A program made the translations under genes and the position numbers. Positions 24,181 to 31,390 of a DNA stretch of 64,000 nucleotides are shown in pieces. The number at the start of each line of letters is the position of its first letter. Positions within the stretch are counted from its first letter, which is position 1. The DNA is from Amorphoplanes friuliensis DSM 7358 (GTDB lineage: Bacteria > Actinomycetota > Actinomycetes > Mycobacteriales > Micromonosporaceae). The stretch spans positions 6,788,001-6,852,000 of the forward strand of contig NC_022657.1 of assembly GCF_000494755.1 (NCBI RefSeq). Direction: 5' to 3'. Below the pieces are notes generated by a model, which saw only the letters and a program-made list of their open reading frames with translations, made no database searches and was not told the origin of the DNA.

Positions 24181-24978
24181 TCAGGGCCGGCGCCAGTCGT
24201 CGCTGGTCAGGTGGGAGCCGGCCTGCGGGCCCATCAGGAGCATGCCGCCGTCGACGGGCCAGGACGCCCCGGTCACGTAGGACGCCGCCGGGGAGGCCAG
24301 GAACGCCACCACCGCCGCGACTTCCCGGGCGTCGCCGGGCCGGCCCAGGGGCACGCCGGGGCGGCTGACGGCGGTGGGGTCGGCGTCCTCCTGACCGGTC
24401 ATCGCGGTGGCGATCTCGCCGGGCGCGACGGCGTTGACGGTGATGCCGTGTTCGCCCAGCTCCTGCGCCATCACCCGGGTGAGCATGCCCAGACCGCCCT
24501 TGGCCGCGCAGTACGCGCCCGCGCCGACCCGCGGTGCGGTCTCGTGCACGCTGGTGATGTTGATGATCCGGCCGCCGCGACCGGCGGCCACCAAACGCTG
24601 CGCGGCCCGCTGAGACAGCAGGAACGGCCCGTCCAGGTCGACGGCGAGCACCTCGCGCCACTCCTGCCAGCCGGTCTCGAGGAACCGGCTCGACTGACCG
24701 GCGCCGGCACAGTTGACCAGCACACCGAGGCCGCCGAGCGCGTCGGCCAATTCGTCGACGACGTCGGCCGCCTGTGGCAGCCGGGTCAGGTCGAGTCCGC
24801 GGATCTCGGCGCGGCGGCCCAGCTTGCGGACCTCGTCGGCGGTGCGTTCGGCGTACTCCGCGTCCCGGTACCGGGTGATGCCCACGTCGTAGCCGTCGGC
24901 GGCGAGCGCGACCGCCACTGCCCGGCCGATGCCGGACTCGGAACCGGTCACGATCGCGACCCGGGGATGGTTGGTCAT
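24181..24978 (-). CDS. SDR-family oxidoreductase (3-ketoacyl-reductase-like)
   Basis: A 265-residue classical SDR: VAIVTGSESGIGRAVAVALAADGYDVGI (TGxxxGIG cofactor motif), NCAGAG, catalytic Ser in NITSVHETAPRVG and YxxxK as YCAAKGG, and the C-terminal PVDGGMLLMGPQ typical of FabG-like enzymes. It should reduce or oxidise an alcohol/ketone with NAD(P). The gene ends 1 bp from the convergent phosphatase stop. It is divergent from the antiporter gene with about 80 bp between. Confidence 0.9.
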   Translation of the reverse strand: MTNHPRVAIVTGSESGIGRAVAVALAADGYDVGITRYRDAEYAERTADEVRKLGRRAEIRGLDLTRLPQAADVVDELADALGGLGVLVNCAGAGQSSRFLETGWQEWREVLAVDLDGPFLLSQRAAQRLVAAGRGGRIINITSVHETAPRVGAGAYCAAKGGLGMLTRVMAQELGEHGITVNAVAPGEIATAMTGQEDADPTAVSRPGVPLGRPGDAREVAAVVAFLASPAASYVTGASWPVDGGMLLMGPQAGSHLTSDDWRRP

Positions 24979-25059
24979 TCCCGACGCGTACCCGGGCGGC
25001 CGGCCGACAATCACGCGCCCGGCGGCATGTTTTGACCGGTCGATGGGCAGTCTCTCGCC

Positions 25060-26328
25060 GTGCAGCTGCCCGACCTTCTTTTTGCCCTGTTCGGTGTGGG
25101 CGCCCTGCTGGCCGGAATCCTGCCGCGGGTCCTCGAACGCCGACCCCTGTCCATGCCGATCGTCTTCCTCGCGCTGGGGATGCTCGTCTTCGCCCTTCCG
25201 CTGGGTCTGCCGGACCCCGACCCCCGCGCGCACCCGATGCTGACCGAGCATCTGACCGAGGTGTGCGTGATCGTCGCCCTGATGGGCGCCGGTCTGAAGA
25301 TCGACCGTCCGCTGACCGGCCGCCGCTGGATGTCGACGTGGCGCCTGCTGGCGATCGCCATGCCGGTCACCATCGGCGCGGTCGCCCTGCTCGGCTGGTG
25401 GTGGGCCGGTCTCGTCCCGGCGGCCGCGCTGCTGCTCGGCGCCGCCCTCGCCCCGACCGACCCGGTGCTCGCCTCGGACGTCCAGGTCGGTGAGCCCACC
25501 GACGAGGAGGACTCCGAGGACGAGGTGCGGTTCGCGCTGACCTCGGAGGCCGGGCTCAACGACGGGCTGGCGTTCCCGTTCGTCTACGCCGCGATCGCCA
25601 TGGCCCTGGCCGCGGTGAGCAACGAGAGCTGGCTCGGCGAGTGGGTCCTGAAGGACGTGCTCTACAAGGGTGTCGTCGGCGTGGTCGGCGGCCTGATCAT
25701 CGGCAAGCTTCTCGGCAAGCTGTTCTTCCAGGCGCCTAACCGGAAGCTGCGCCTGGCCCACCACGCCGAGGGATTCCTCGCCCTCGCTGCGACGTTCCTG
25801 GCGTACGGGCTGGTCGAGGTGGCCGGTGGCTACGGTTTCCTCGCCGTGTTCATCGCCGCGCGGGGCATCCGGTCGGCGCAGCGGTCGCACGAGTACCACC
25901 AGGTCCTGCACGACTTCGCCGAGCAGATCGAGCGGCTGCTCACCGTACTGCTGCTCCTGCTCCTGGGTGGAGCCGTGGTCAGCGGTCTGCTGGAGCCGCT
26001 GACGTGGCCCGCCGCCCTCGCCGGCCTCGCGCTGATCCTGGTGATCCGGCCGTTGACCGGATTCCTGTCGCTGCGCGGCGCACCGGGCCGCACCGCCGAG
26101 CACTGGGTCATCGCCACATTCGGCATCCGGGGCATCGGATCGTTTTATTACCTCGCGTACGCGGTGAGCCACGCGACGTTTCCGAATGTGGATGTCGTAT
26201 GGGCGACAGTCGCCTTTGTCGTCGTCGTGAGCGTGGTGTTGCACGGCGTTGCGGTGACGCCGGTGATGCGGCTTTTGGATAGGTCCAACGAGCGGTCGCG
26301 CACCCCCGAGGAGCGCCACGCTCAGTAA
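25060..26328 (+). CDS. CPA-type cation:proton antiporter
   Basis: A 422-residue membrane protein with about 12 predicted helices. ALAPTDPVLASDVQVG carries the TDP motif of monovalent cation:proton antiporters, followed by an acidic loop (EEDSEDEVRFALTSEAGLNDGLAFPFV) with the conserved ND-containing segment. It exchanges Na+ or K+ for protons at the cytoplasmic membrane and supports pH or salt homeostasis. GTG 25060 starts directly before the first helix. A CAGTCT hexamer ends 6 nt before the GTG, a weak leaderless signature. Confidence 0.9.
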   Translation: MQLPDLLFALFGVGALLAGILPRVLERRPLSMPIVFLALGMLVFALPLGLPDPDPRAHPMLTEHLTEVCVIVALMGAGLKIDRPLTGRRWMSTWRLLAIAMPVTIGAVALLGWWWAGLVPAAALLLGAALAPTDPVLASDVQVGEPTDEEDSEDEVRFALTSEAGLNDGLAFPFVYAAIAMALAAVSNESWLGEWVLKDVLYKGVVGVVGGLIIGKLLGKLFFQAPNRKLRLAHHAEGFLALAATFLAYGLVEVAGGYGFLAVFIAARGIRSAQRSHEYHQVLHDFAEQIERLLTVLLLLLLGGAVVSGLLEPLTWPAALAGLALILVIRPLTGFLSLRGAPGRTAEHWVIATFGIRGIGSFYYLAYAVSHATFPNVDVVWATVAFVVVVSVVLHGVAVTPVMRLLDRSNERSRTPEERHAQ

Positions 26329-26485
26329 TCGCCGCAACTGTGCGTAATCTCTGACCCGCGAACTCGTAGTTTATTTAGGACATTGAACCCGGGTGTAGTG
26401 GCAGAGCGTATTCATGGCTGTAAGGTGATCGGCACCTCCCCCCAGGCCGAGATTCCACGATGGAACGACAGGAAAGGTGCGGCCG
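26329..26485. promoter_or_regulatory. Intergenic region with two inverted repeats before the double-VOC gene
   Basis: This 157-bp gap is AT-rich in its first half. AGGTG-ATCGG-CACCT (26423-26437) and TTCCA-CGA-TGGAA (26453-26465) are perfect short inverted repeats, the second ending 20 bp before the VOC ATG. They could be operator sites or mRNA-leader hairpins. No clear -35/-10 pair was found. Confidence 0.35.
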
Positions 26486-27268
26486 ATGCGAATTCGGGGC
26501 TTTGCGCCGGCGACCCCCTGCTGGGTCGAACTGGCGAGTGCGGATCCCGCGCGAGCGGCAGATTTTTATGCGGGTCTCTTCGGCTGGGAACCGGCCGGTG
26601 ACAGATTCAAACTCGGCGGTCGCGCCGCGGCCGGCCTGACCCGGGCCCGCCCCGGACGCCCCGCCGGCTGGCTCACCTATCTCACCGAGCACAACCTCGA
26701 ATCGTCGATCACCCGCGTCCACGAGGCCGGTGGCCGGCTGGTCAGCGCACCCGCCGACGCGCGCGGCGGACGGTCCGCCCTGATCGCCGACCCGGCCGGT
26801 GCCCTGCTCGGCCTCTGGGAGAGCGACGGCTTCACCGGCGCCCAGATCGGCGGCGAGCCCGGCACGATGACCTTCCCGGAGCTGCTCACCGACGACGCTG
26901 TCGCCGCGGCCTCCTTCTACGGGCGCGCCTTCGGCTGGCTGCTGCGCGACGAGTACGGCAGCGACGGCACCCGCGGCGAGTGGATCACCACTGCTCACGA
27001 CGCCATGGCCGGCCTGGCGCCGAGCCGCGGCGGCAACTGGTGGCGCGCGGCGTTCCAGGTCGCGGACTGCGCCGAGACGATCAGCACGTGCCGCAGCCTC
27101 GGTGGCGGTGTCATCGCCGGACCGACGGACATGGGCTTCGGCAGCTACGCCGAGCTGCTCGACCCGTGGGGTGTCCCGTTCGCGGTCGCGGCCCCGGCGG
27201 CGCTGCCGGTCGAACTCAGCATGTCGTTCACCCCTGCGGCAGGCATGGAGTTGACGTTCGGGGGGTAG
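26486..27268 (+). CDS. Two-domain VOC family protein
   Basis: A 260-residue protein with two tandem VOC (glyoxalase-fold) domains: the first from FAPATPCWVELASADPARAADFYAGLFGW to about residue 120, the second from MTFPELLTDDAVAAASFYGRAFGW to the end. Both begin with the FYxxxFGW motif. ADPAGALLGLWES and LLDPWGVPFAVA are the metal-site strands. This is the common actinobacterial 27-kDa antigen/hydroxylase-like type with unknown substrate. ATG 26486 is preceded by GGAAAGG. Confidence 0.85.
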   Translation: MRIRGFAPATPCWVELASADPARAADFYAGLFGWEPAGDRFKLGGRAAAGLTRARPGRPAGWLTYLTEHNLESSITRVHEAGGRLVSAPADARGGRSALIADPAGALLGLWESDGFTGAQIGGEPGTMTFPELLTDDAVAAASFYGRAFGWLLRDEYGSDGTRGEWITTAHDAMAGLAPSRGGNWWRAAFQVADCAETISTCRSLGGGVIAGPTDMGFGSYAELLDPWGVPFAVAAPAALPVELSMSFTPAAGMELTFGG

Positions 27269-27304
27269 TCATACGCCTGTTCGAATAATCGAGGAGGCAC
27301 CGCC

Positions 27305-27514
27305 ATGGCGACCAACGAGCAGGAACCGGCGTCCAACACCATCAAGGACCCGGCCGACTGGACCACCGGCGACGAGCCGGCCACGGGCGCGCAGCAGTCG
27401 TACCTGCACACTCTGGCCTCCGAGGCCCACGAGGAAGTGCCGGAGGAGCTGAGCAAGGCCGAGGCGTCGCAGCGCATCGACGAGCTCCAGGAGAAGACCG
27501 GGCGCGGCCAGTAA
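27305..27514 (+). CDS. DUF3072 domain protein
   Basis: A 69-residue hydrophilic protein: the segment DPADWTTGDEPATGAQQSYLHTLASEAHEEVPEELSKAEASQRIDELQ (shown here only by its ends DPADWTTGDEP and ASQRIDELQ) matches the DUF3072 pattern of small actinobacterial proteins. Function unknown; the predicted fold is helical and it has no membrane segment. GAGGAGG lies 8-9 nt upstream of the ATG. A good terminator follows, so it ends the VOC transcript or forms its own unit. Confidence 0.85.
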   Translation: MATNEQEPASNTIKDPADWTTGDEPATGAQQSYLHTLASEAHEEVPEELSKAEASQRIDELQEKTGRGQ

Positions 27515-27531
27515 GACCCCATAGAGCAGGA

Positions 27532-27562
27532 AAGGCGTCGGACCTCGGTCCGGCGCCTTTTT
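27532..27562 (+). terminator. Intrinsic terminator after DUF3072 gene
   Basis: AAGGCGTCGGACC pairs with GGTCCGGCGCCTT across a very short loop, with one mismatch in the stem, and is followed by TTTTT. It insulates the HTH/Clp-N promoter that starts a few bases downstream. Confidence 0.85.
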
Positions 27563-27565
27563 GCA

Positions 27566-27583
27566 TGTCAACTTTGGTTGACA
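27566..27583. promoter_or_regulatory. Operator 1: TGTCAAC-TTTG-GTTGACA
   Basis: A perfect 7-bp inverted repeat with a 4-nt centre. Its right end is the -35 hexamer TTGACA (27578-27583). It shares both arms exactly with operator 2, 27 bp downstream, i.e. on about the same side to the opposite face of the helix (2.5 turns). Confidence 0.85.
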
Positions 27584-27606
27584 GCCTCGGAGTGTCAACG
27601 TAAGTT
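27578..27606 (+). promoter_or_regulatory. Consensus sigma-70-type promoter, leaderless
   Basis: TTGACA at 27578-27583, a 17-bp spacer and TAAGTT at 27601-27606 form the best promoter in the window. The -10 ends 6 nt before ATG 27613, so transcription should begin at or next to the start codon. Both hexamers lie inside palindromic operators, which suggests repression by blocking RNA polymerase. Confidence 0.8.
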
Positions 27607-27610
27607 GACA
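27593..27610. promoter_or_regulatory. Operator 2: TGTCAAC-GTAA-GTTGACA
   Basis: A second perfect copy of the same 7-4-7 palindrome, covering the -10 hexamer TAAGTT and ending 2 bp before ATG 27613. Autoregulation by the downstream HTH protein is the simplest explanation. Confidence 0.85.
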
Positions 27611-27612
27611 GC

Positions 27613-27849
27613 ATGACCGAAGCAACCGATCTCGCCGCCGCCGCGGGCAGCGCCGATCCACGGGTCGGCCTGCGCGCGGTCGTGGCGCTGCGCCGCCTCC
27701 TCGAGGGCCTCGAGCACCTCCAGGTGGCCAACGCCCGCCGCAAGGGCTGGTCCTGGCAGGAGATCGCGGACGCCCTCGAGGTGACCCGCCAGGGCGTTCA
27801 CAAGAAGCACGCCGGTCGCGTGCCGATGCAGGACCCACGGGAGGGCTGA
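27613..27849 (+). CDS. Small helix-turn-helix protein, probable autorepressor of the Clp-N operon
   Basis: A 78-residue protein. The N-terminal half is a helix (VGLRAVVALRRLLEGLEHLQVANARRKG) and the C-terminal half is a helix-turn-helix (SWQEIADALEVTRQGVHKKHAGR), a minimal DNA-binding module with no effector domain. It has no visible ribosome-binding site and a leaderless promoter. It is 2 bp from the Clp-N gene, so both are one operon. The two identical palindromes over its promoter are the obvious targets. The idea that the Clp-N protein modulates its activity or stability is inference. Confidence 0.8.
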   Translation: MTEATDLAAAAGSADPRVGLRAVVALRRLLEGLEHLQVANARRKGWSWQEIADALEVTRQGVHKKHAGRVPMQDPREG

Positions 27850-27851
27850 CC

Positions 27852-28466
27852 ATGTTCGAACGATTCACCCACGCAGCGCGCGACGCCGTCATCCGCGCCC
27901 AGGAAGAAGCCCGCGAGCTCCACCAGAAACCCATCGGCACCGAGCACCTCCTGCTCGCCCTGCTGGCCGACCCGACCGGCCCGGTGGCGAACGCGCCGGC
28001 CCTGCACGACGTCGACGCCGCCTACGTCCGTGCCGAGGTCGTCCGCCGCGTCGGGCCGGCCACGCCGTACGTCGACGAGCGTGCCGAGGCCGACGCGGAG
28101 GACGCGGCCGCACTCAAGGCCATCGGCATCGACCTCGACGCCGTCCGCCGGGCGATCGAGGAGAACTTCGGTCCCGGGGCGCTGCGCCTGCCCCCGAAGG
28201 CCACACCGCAACGCCGGGGGCTGCTCGCACGCTTCTCCGCGCGTACGGGTCACACGCCGTTCTCGAACCGCAGCAAGAAGATCCTCGAGCTGTCCCTGCG
28301 CGAGGCGCTCCGGCTCAAGCACAACTTCATCGCGCCGGAGCACATCATGCTGGGCATCATCCGCGAGGGAAACGGCCTCGCGGTCCAGATCCTGGTCGAA
28401 GCGGACGTCGACCTCGACCGCCTGAAGGAGGACGTGACCCGTTCCCTGCAGGAACAGGCGGCCTGA
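27852..28466 (+). CDS. Stand-alone Clp N-domain protein (ClpC2-like)
   Basis: A 204-residue protein that contains only Clp N-terminal repeats and no AAA+ ATPase module. It starts MFERFTHAARDAVIRAQEEA with the substrate/adaptor-binding LHQKPIGTEHLLLALL repeat, and a second copy begins FSNRSKKILELSLREAL with HNFIAPEHIMLGII. Residues about 85-125 form a divergent linker. Mycobacterial ClpC2 has this architecture and is reported to bind ClpC1-targeting natural products and shield the essential ClpC1. A similar decoy or sensor role is inferred here. It is in an operon with, and 2 bp from, the small HTH gene. Confidence 0.88.
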   Translation: MFERFTHAARDAVIRAQEEARELHQKPIGTEHLLLALLADPTGPVANAPALHDVDAAYVRAEVVRRVGPATPYVDERAEADAEDAAALKAIGIDLDAVRRAIEENFGPGALRLPPKATPQRRGLLARFSARTGHTPFSNRSKKILELSLREALRLKHNFIAPEHIMLGIIREGNGLAVQILVEADVDLDRLKEDVTRSLQEQAA

Positions 28467-28469
28467 CCG

Positions 28470-28778
28470 TCAGCAGAACTCGGTCCAGAGATACTTCTTG
28501 GACGTCGGGAACTTCCAGCCGCCACGCTGACCGGAAGCGACGGTGAAGCACCGGAAGCCGAGCTGCGGGCCGACGCTGATGACCCGGAAGCTCCGGTCGG
28601 CGCCGCAGTAGTTCTCGACGTAGACCGTCTGCGTCACCCAGCCCTTGGTCGGCGTGACAACGGCACAGCCTCCGATCGTCACCGAGCCCGCTGCGGCAGC
28701 TCCGGCAGTCCCGAGAACAAGCGCGGCAGTGGCGGTGAGACTGACGGCGATGCGGCTCACCAAACGGGATGTCTTCAA
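28470..28778 (-). CDS. Small secreted protein, unknown
   Basis: A 102-residue protein with a Sec signal peptide: MKTSRLVSRIAVSLTATAALVLG, then TAGAAAAG as the probable cleavage region. The mature 70 residues contain four cysteines (GGCAVV, NYCGAD, RCFTVA, terminal EFC) likely to form two disulfides. A TTG start at 28778 is chosen because AGGAG lies just upstream and it puts the signal peptide at the N-terminus. It is convergent with the Clp-N gene. No family recognised; it resembles small secreted actinomycete proteins. Confidence 0.65.
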   Translation of the reverse strand: MKTSRLVSRIAVSLTATAALVLGTAGAAAAGSVTIGGCAVVTPTKGWVTQTVYVENYCGADRSFRVISVGPQLGFRCFTVASGQRGGWKFPTSKKYLWTEFC

Positions 28779-28992
28779 GGTCGACTCCTGGGGGTCGGGA
28801 GCTGATTTGCAGACCGCAAGCCAAGCAGCTTTCCGAGCCATTGTCCCGAAAAGTCACCCACGCGAGGGTTGTTCCGAGCACGGACCTGGCAGGGTGCGGT
28901 CGTCCGTTCATGAGCCGCCAGGCGATTGGGTGACCGTGCCCGGTCTCGGCGTGAGCGACGGTCAGCACCCTGCAACCAGGCACGACAGCATC

Positions 28993-29023
28993 TTGATCTT
29001 GCTCGGATTTTGCCGGGTATGAT
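28993..29023 (+). promoter_or_regulatory. Candidate promoter upstream of the unknown/nucleotidyltransferase pair
   Basis: TTGATC (28993-28998) and TATGAT (29018-29023) are separated by 19 bp. The -10 is close to consensus and the spacing slightly long. The start codon lies 50 bp further on behind a good ribosome-binding site. The rest of the 295-bp gap (28779-29073) shows no other feature. Confidence 0.45.
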
Positions 29024-29073
29024 CGGCCGGCGTTCTGGGTACCTCGCGGGCCTGTTTCGATGCTGGAGGGGTC

Positions 29074-29496
29074 ATGAATTATCGCGTCGAGTACAACGGC
29101 GAGGACATCGATCTTCCCACCCTGGACGCCGCGCTCGACAATGCGAAGCACGCGATCGCGTCGGACGTCGGGCCTATCAGTGGCTGGAGTGTCGAGCACG
29201 ACGAGACGATCAACGACTGGTTCGTCCAGGGTGTGATCGACGGCAAGGCGGTGGGGGCCACGGCGGTGGTCACCGGGCCGGAGCCGATGATGACGGCGCC
29301 GGCCTATCCGCGGCACGCGCCGGCCAACACCGATGATCAGGCGCGGCGGCGGGTTTTCACCGGGGCGACTCCCGCCGACGTGCTGGGCATGGCGGCGAAC
29401 TGGCTCGCCGGCCGGCCCGAGGTGCGGGCCGTCGACGACCTGGGCTGGCATCCGCGTGCGGACGGCATCGAGCTGCGCGTCTACTACCGGTCCTGA
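29074..29496 (+). CDS. Hypothetical protein, first gene of two-gene unit
   Basis: A 140-residue protein (MNYRVEYNGEDIDLPTLDAALDNAKHAI) with no signal peptide or membrane segment. It looks like a compact alpha/beta protein; GWSVEHDETINDWFVQGVIDG and ELRVYYRS are the most structured parts. GCTGGAGGGG precedes the ATG. Its stop is 3 nt from the GTG of the nucleotidyltransferase gene. I do not recognise the family. Confidence 0.6.
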   Translation: MNYRVEYNGEDIDLPTLDAALDNAKHAIASDVGPISGWSVEHDETINDWFVQGVIDGKAVGATAVVTGPEPMMTAPAYPRHAPANTDDQARRRVFTGATPADVLGMAANWLAGRPEVRAVDDLGWHPRADGIELRVYYRS

Positions 29497-29499
29497 CGG

Positions 29500-30186
29500 G
29501 TGAATCCCTTCGACGATCTGGTGACCCGGGCGACGGCTGATCCCGGGGTGCGCGGGCTCGTCCTCACCGGTTCCTACGCGCGCGGACTCGAGACGATCCA
29601 CTCCGACCATGACGTGATCGTGGTGATGGACGAGGAGAGCCGCGGCCGGTGGGAAACGCGGCGGTCCGCAGTGCTGGACGAGATCATCTACACGGTCGAC
29701 GGGCTGGCCGACACCTCGCTGCTGTGGCAGCGCTACGCCTTCCGGGGCGCGCGCGTGCTGCTCGATCGGCTCGACGGGCGGATCGCGGAACTTGTCGAGC
29801 TGCAGGCGGAGCCGACCGCCGACGAGGCGCGGGAGTGGGGGCGGGAGGCCCTCGACGGTGTGGTGAACCAGTTCTACCGGGCGGCGAAGAGCCGGCGTGA
29901 GGGTGCCCTCGTCGCCGCGCGGCTGGACGAGATGGAAAGCGTCTCGTGGCTGCTGACCACGATCTTCTCGCTGCACGGACGGCTGCGGCCCTACAACAAG
30001 TACCTGCGGTGGGAGCTCGACAATTTCCCGCTCGGACCACCGTGGGACGACCTGCCCGAGCGTGTTGCCGCTGATCCCGGTTCACTCTTCAAAGTCGTGT
30101 GCGGGCTCGCCGAACGGTGCGGCCACAGAGACGTTCTCGACAGCTGGGGCGACAGCCTGGACGTGGTGCGCGCCACCTACGGCTGA
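29500..30186 (+). CDS. Nucleotidyltransferase-domain protein
   Basis: A 228-residue member of the polymerase-beta nucleotidyltransferase superfamily. The active-site pattern GSYARG followed 14 residues later by SDHDVIVVMD (hG[GS]-x-DxD) is intact, and a C-terminal helical part (about 110-225) carries YNKYLRWELDNFPLGPPW. It resembles antibiotic or small-molecule adenylyltransferases more than tRNA enzymes. GTG start, linked to the preceding unknown gene. Substrate unknown. Confidence 0.75.
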   Translation: MNPFDDLVTRATADPGVRGLVLTGSYARGLETIHSDHDVIVVMDEESRGRWETRRSAVLDEIIYTVDGLADTSLLWQRYAFRGARVLLDRLDGRIAELVELQAEPTADEAREWGREALDGVVNQFYRAAKSRREGALVAARLDEMESVSWLLTTIFSLHGRLRPYNKYLRWELDNFPLGPPWDDLPERVAADPGSLFKVVCGLAERCGHRDVLDSWGDSLDVVRATYG

Positions 30187-31340
30187 CGGGCGGACCAGGA
30201 CGCCAGCGCCGCCTCGCTCGTCACGTGGTCGAGGGCCAGCAGTGCCGCGCCCTGCAGGGCACCGTCGTCGCCGTGCGCCGCGTCGATCACCGCCGGTGGC
30301 CGGCCGCGGCGGAAAGCCATCAACCCTGACGTGTACGTCGTCGCAAACGTTTCCGGGGCCGCAGCCCGCAGGGGTGCCGCGAGCCCGCCGAGCGTGACGG
30401 TGTCCGGGTCGTGGACGTTGACCAGCGCGCCGATGCCGGCACCGAGTGCCGCCGCCACTTTGTCGAGCGCCTGCCGCGCGGCGGGGTCGGCGCGCCGGAG
30501 GATCTCCCGGGCGTAGCCGCGTGGATCGGCCGGTTCGGCAGCACCGAGGTGACGGGCGAGGGCGCGACCGTCGACGTCGAGATCCCAGCAGCCGCGCGCT
30601 CCGCAGGGACAGGACAGGGACCGGTCACCGTACGGCTGATGCCCGTACTCACCCGCAGCCCCGTGCGCGCCGCCCGACGGCCGTCCGTCCACAGTGAACG
30701 CTCCGCCGATGCCGACCTCGACCATCAGGTGCAACGCGGCAGCCGCCCCGACCGCCGCCCCGGTGCGCGCCTCGGCCAGCCCGGCGAGCAGCGCGTCGTT
30801 GCCGAGCAGCAGGGGCACCGACGTCAGCGTGGTCAGGTCGACGTCACGCCAGCCGAGGGTCGCCGACTGGGCCAGCCGGCCGTCGTGTGTTGTCCCCGCG
30901 ACGGCCAGGGAGACGGCACACAACCGGTCCCCGTACCGCTCCGAGGCGTTCTCGACGGCTTTCCGCACCTCGGCCAGCACCGCCTCCGGTTCCCGCGAGG
31001 CGTGCCGGGCGCCGCCCCGGGAGTGCAGCCGCCCGTCTAGCCCGGCCGTCGCGTGCCGCCAGTCCGCCATGCGCAGCTCGACGGCAAGCACCACCGGGCC
31101 GTCCGGGTGCGCGGTGAGCACGGTGGTCGGCCGTCCCCTCCCCTGCGGCGGCGCGGGGGTCTCGGCGAGCAGGCGCAGGGCCCGCATCCGGCCCGTGAGT
31201 TCCGTCGCCAGACCGCTGGTGAGCTGCAGATCCTGAGCGAGGGCCGCACGCGTACCGCCCGGGTGCAGCCGCAGCCAGGCCAGCACCTGCGACGCGGTGT
31301 GCCAGCGAGCCTCCTCGGCCCGGCGACGAAGACTTGCCAT
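30177..31340 (-). CDS. ROK-family transcriptional regulator
   Basis: A 387-residue ROK protein. The N-terminal 70 residues form a winged-helix domain (VLAWLRLHPGGTRAALAQDLQLTSGLATELTGRMRAL). The ROK core has the ATP-like HGAAGEYGHQP and the zinc motif CPCGARGCWD. Such regulators repress sugar-use genes until bound by sugar or sugar-phosphate. It is divergent from the HAD hydrolase with a palindrome in between, which is a likely binding site. The 3' end overlaps the convergent nucleotidyltransferase by 10 bp. Confidence 0.88.
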   Translation of the reverse strand: MASLRRRAEEARWHTASQVLAWLRLHPGGTRAALAQDLQLTSGLATELTGRMRALRLLAETPAPPQGRGRPTTVLTAHPDGPVVLAVELRMADWRHATAGLDGRLHSRGGARHASREPEAVLAEVRKAVENASERYGDRLCAVSLAVAGTTHDGRLAQSATLGWRDVDLTTLTSVPLLLGNDALLAGLAEARTGAAVGAAAALHLMVEVGIGGAFTVDGRPSGGAHGAAGEYGHQPYGDRSLSCPCGARGCWDLDVDGRALARHLGAAEPADPRGYAREILRRADPAARQALDKVAAALGAGIGALVNVHDPDTVTLGGLAAPLRAAAPETFATTYTSGLMAFRRGRPPAVIDAAHGDDGALQGAALLALDHVTSEAALASWSARQP

Positions 31341-31358
31341 GACGGGGGTTCACCACCT

Positions 31359-31379
31359 TATGCTCGTGGTACGAGGATA
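31359..31379. promoter_or_regulatory. Palindrome between ROK regulator and HAD hydrolase
   Basis: A 21-bp interrupted palindrome, TAT-G-CTCGT-GGT-ACGAG-G-ATA, lies in the 50-bp gap between the divergent genes, 12 bp before the hydrolase GTG. It is a good candidate operator for the adjacent ROK protein controlling itself and the HAD-MFS genes. Confidence 0.55.
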
Positions 31380-31390
31380 TTGGAGGACAC

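Noticed and set aside
29074..30186. MNT-HEPN toxin-antitoxin pair
   Set aside because: The nucleotidyltransferase is longer than minimal MNT proteins and the partner shows no HEPN R-x4-6-H motif. No evidence of toxicity can be seen.
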